DNA from: Sphingosinicella microcystinivorans
Lineage (GTDB): Bacteria > Pseudomonadota > Alphaproteobacteria > Sphingomonadales > Sphingomonadaceae
Length of the DNA stretch: 64,000 nt
NCBI RefSeq assembly: GCF_003634215.1
Contig: NZ_RBWX01000007.1
Location: forward strand, 236,001 to 300,000
Reading direction: 5' to 3'
Notes under the pieces: model-generated
Databases searched by the model: none
What the model was told of the DNA's origin: nothing
The model's input: only the letters and a program-made list of their open reading frames with translations
Translations under genes and position numbers: made by a program
In this document: positions 63,467 to 64,000 of the stretch, one piece after another
Layout of the letters: every line of letters starts with the position of its first letter
Position numbering within the stretch: position 1 is the first letter of the stretch

Positions 63467-63559
63467 TTGGACCCGCCCCATCTGCGTGACCGCCACGCGG
63501 CACGCCGTGCGTACCCCTGCTGGGAGGGGTTTGCGTCTCTGGTATCAGGGTGGGAAAAC

Positions 63560-64000
63560 ATGCAAAAATCCATTCTCGTTGGAGCCTCTGCGATTGCGCT
63601 GGGGCTGGTTGCTTCGTCGTCTGCGCTTGCCGGTGGAATCACCAAGGTTTCGATGGCGGACAACAAGGCTCTGCTGCAGCCGAAGCTGGTGGTTTCAAGC
63701 GCCAGCCAGGTGAACGATCCGCAATTTAAGATTGGAGCGAGCGCCTATTCGGGCGTCGGCGGTCTCATCATGAACACGGATTCGCTCGATGCGGCTGGGT
63801 TCATCACGGTCTGCACCGGCACCTTTATCGCCGCGGATGTCGTCGTCACGGCGGCGCACTGCGTTGATGATTCCGATCTCAACCGGATCCGCTTCCGCAC
63901 GGGCGCGGGCAATGGCCTTGCCGGCACGACCTTTGACGCCGAATACGAAGCCTTCAGCTACTGGGTCCATCCCGACTTCGATTTTCCGAGCAACGACATC
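63560..64000 (+). CDS. Secreted trypsin-like serine protease, N-terminal part
   Basis: The first 147 residues of a longer gene, cut by the window edge. The signal peptide is MQKSILVGASAIALGLVASS ending ALAGG. The mature start leads to GVGGLIMNTDSLDAAG and ICTGTFIAADVVVTAAHCVD-like sequence, where TAAHC carries the catalytic His of chymotrypsin-fold (S1) proteases. The Asp and Ser would lie beyond the edge. The ATG follows GGGTGGG. Related sphingomonad proteins often end in PEP-CTERM, but this cannot be seen here. It has its own sigma-54-type promoter. Confidence 0.8.
   Translation, partial: MQKSILVGASAIALGLVASSSALAGGITKVSMADNKALLQPKLVVSSASQVNDPQFKIGASAYSGVGGLIMNTDSLDAAGFITVCTGTFIAADVVVTAAHCVDDSDLNRIRFRTGAGNGLAGTTFDAEYEAFSYWVHPDFDFPSNDI

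Overview
The window is a chromosomal stretch of a high-GC alphaproteobacterium, most likely a member of the Sphingomonadales. The gene order lptC-lptA-lptB-rpoN, a hemC-hemD-Mic60 block, several PEP-CTERM proteins, a PAS_5 family protein, a tyrosine/homogentisate operon and TTAACCAT (CtrA-type) motifs all fit that group. I see no rRNA, tRNA, CRISPR array, complete insertion sequence or prophage. The placement is inferred from gene content, not from a marker-gene search.

Layout. 1-4.9 kb: end of an iron alcohol dehydrogenase, a thioesterase, two exported proteins, a DUF924 protein, MetA with a structured leader, and a PEP-CTERM protein. 5-16.4 kb: guaA, an AbgB-like amidohydrolase, an AAC(3)-I-like acetyltransferase, a Spx/ArsC-like protein, panB, a TPR protein-bamB-der block, a small ATPase, a glycerophosphodiesterase, a second PEP-CTERM protein and msrA. 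16.4-17.2 kb: an AT-rich, frameshifted membrane-protein gene (YcxB-like) that stands out from the rest of the window. 17.3-25.5 kb: a Baeyer-Villiger-type monooxygenase, a gene behind a Fur-box-like site, aqpZ, Sua5/TsaC, an acyl-CoA dehydrogenase, an outer-membrane barrel with a three-repeat upstream region, and alanine dehydrogenase divergent from an Lrp regulator. 25.6-35.8 kb: kup, a GFA protein, a DUF885 protein, a GPH transporter, a Gly-rich double cold-shock protein, a methyltransferase, a YjhX-like toxin, and ArsR coupled to a double SRPBCC protein.

35.8-41 kb is the tyrosine catabolic operon hppD-hmgA-M20 peptidase-FAA hydrolase, divergent from a MarR regulator with a clear inverted repeat in the shared promoter. 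41-47.2 kb: YggT, folD, marC, then a membrane glycan/lipid locus (STT3-like GT-C protein, GT2, GtrA, PAP2/IPC-synthase-like). 47.2-53.6 kb: argG, an EF-hand protein, a zinc-ribbon protein, a subtilisin autotransporter lipoprotein, a HAD nucleotidase and dapD. 53.6-64 kb: rpoN, lptB, lptA, lptC, RNase D, TerC, Mic60, hemD, hemC, then divergently tsaD and gpsA, and finally the start of a secreted trypsin-like protease behind a near-consensus sigma-54 promoter.

Most genes are core metabolism and envelope functions. The most promising regulatory or unusual points are the metA leader RNA with a Glu111 (acetyl-type) MetA, the AAC(3)-I homologue, the frameshifted AT-rich gene with a slippery site, the triple repeat at 22.9 kb, the leader before yjhX, and the sigma-54/CtrA-type signals near exported-protein genes.
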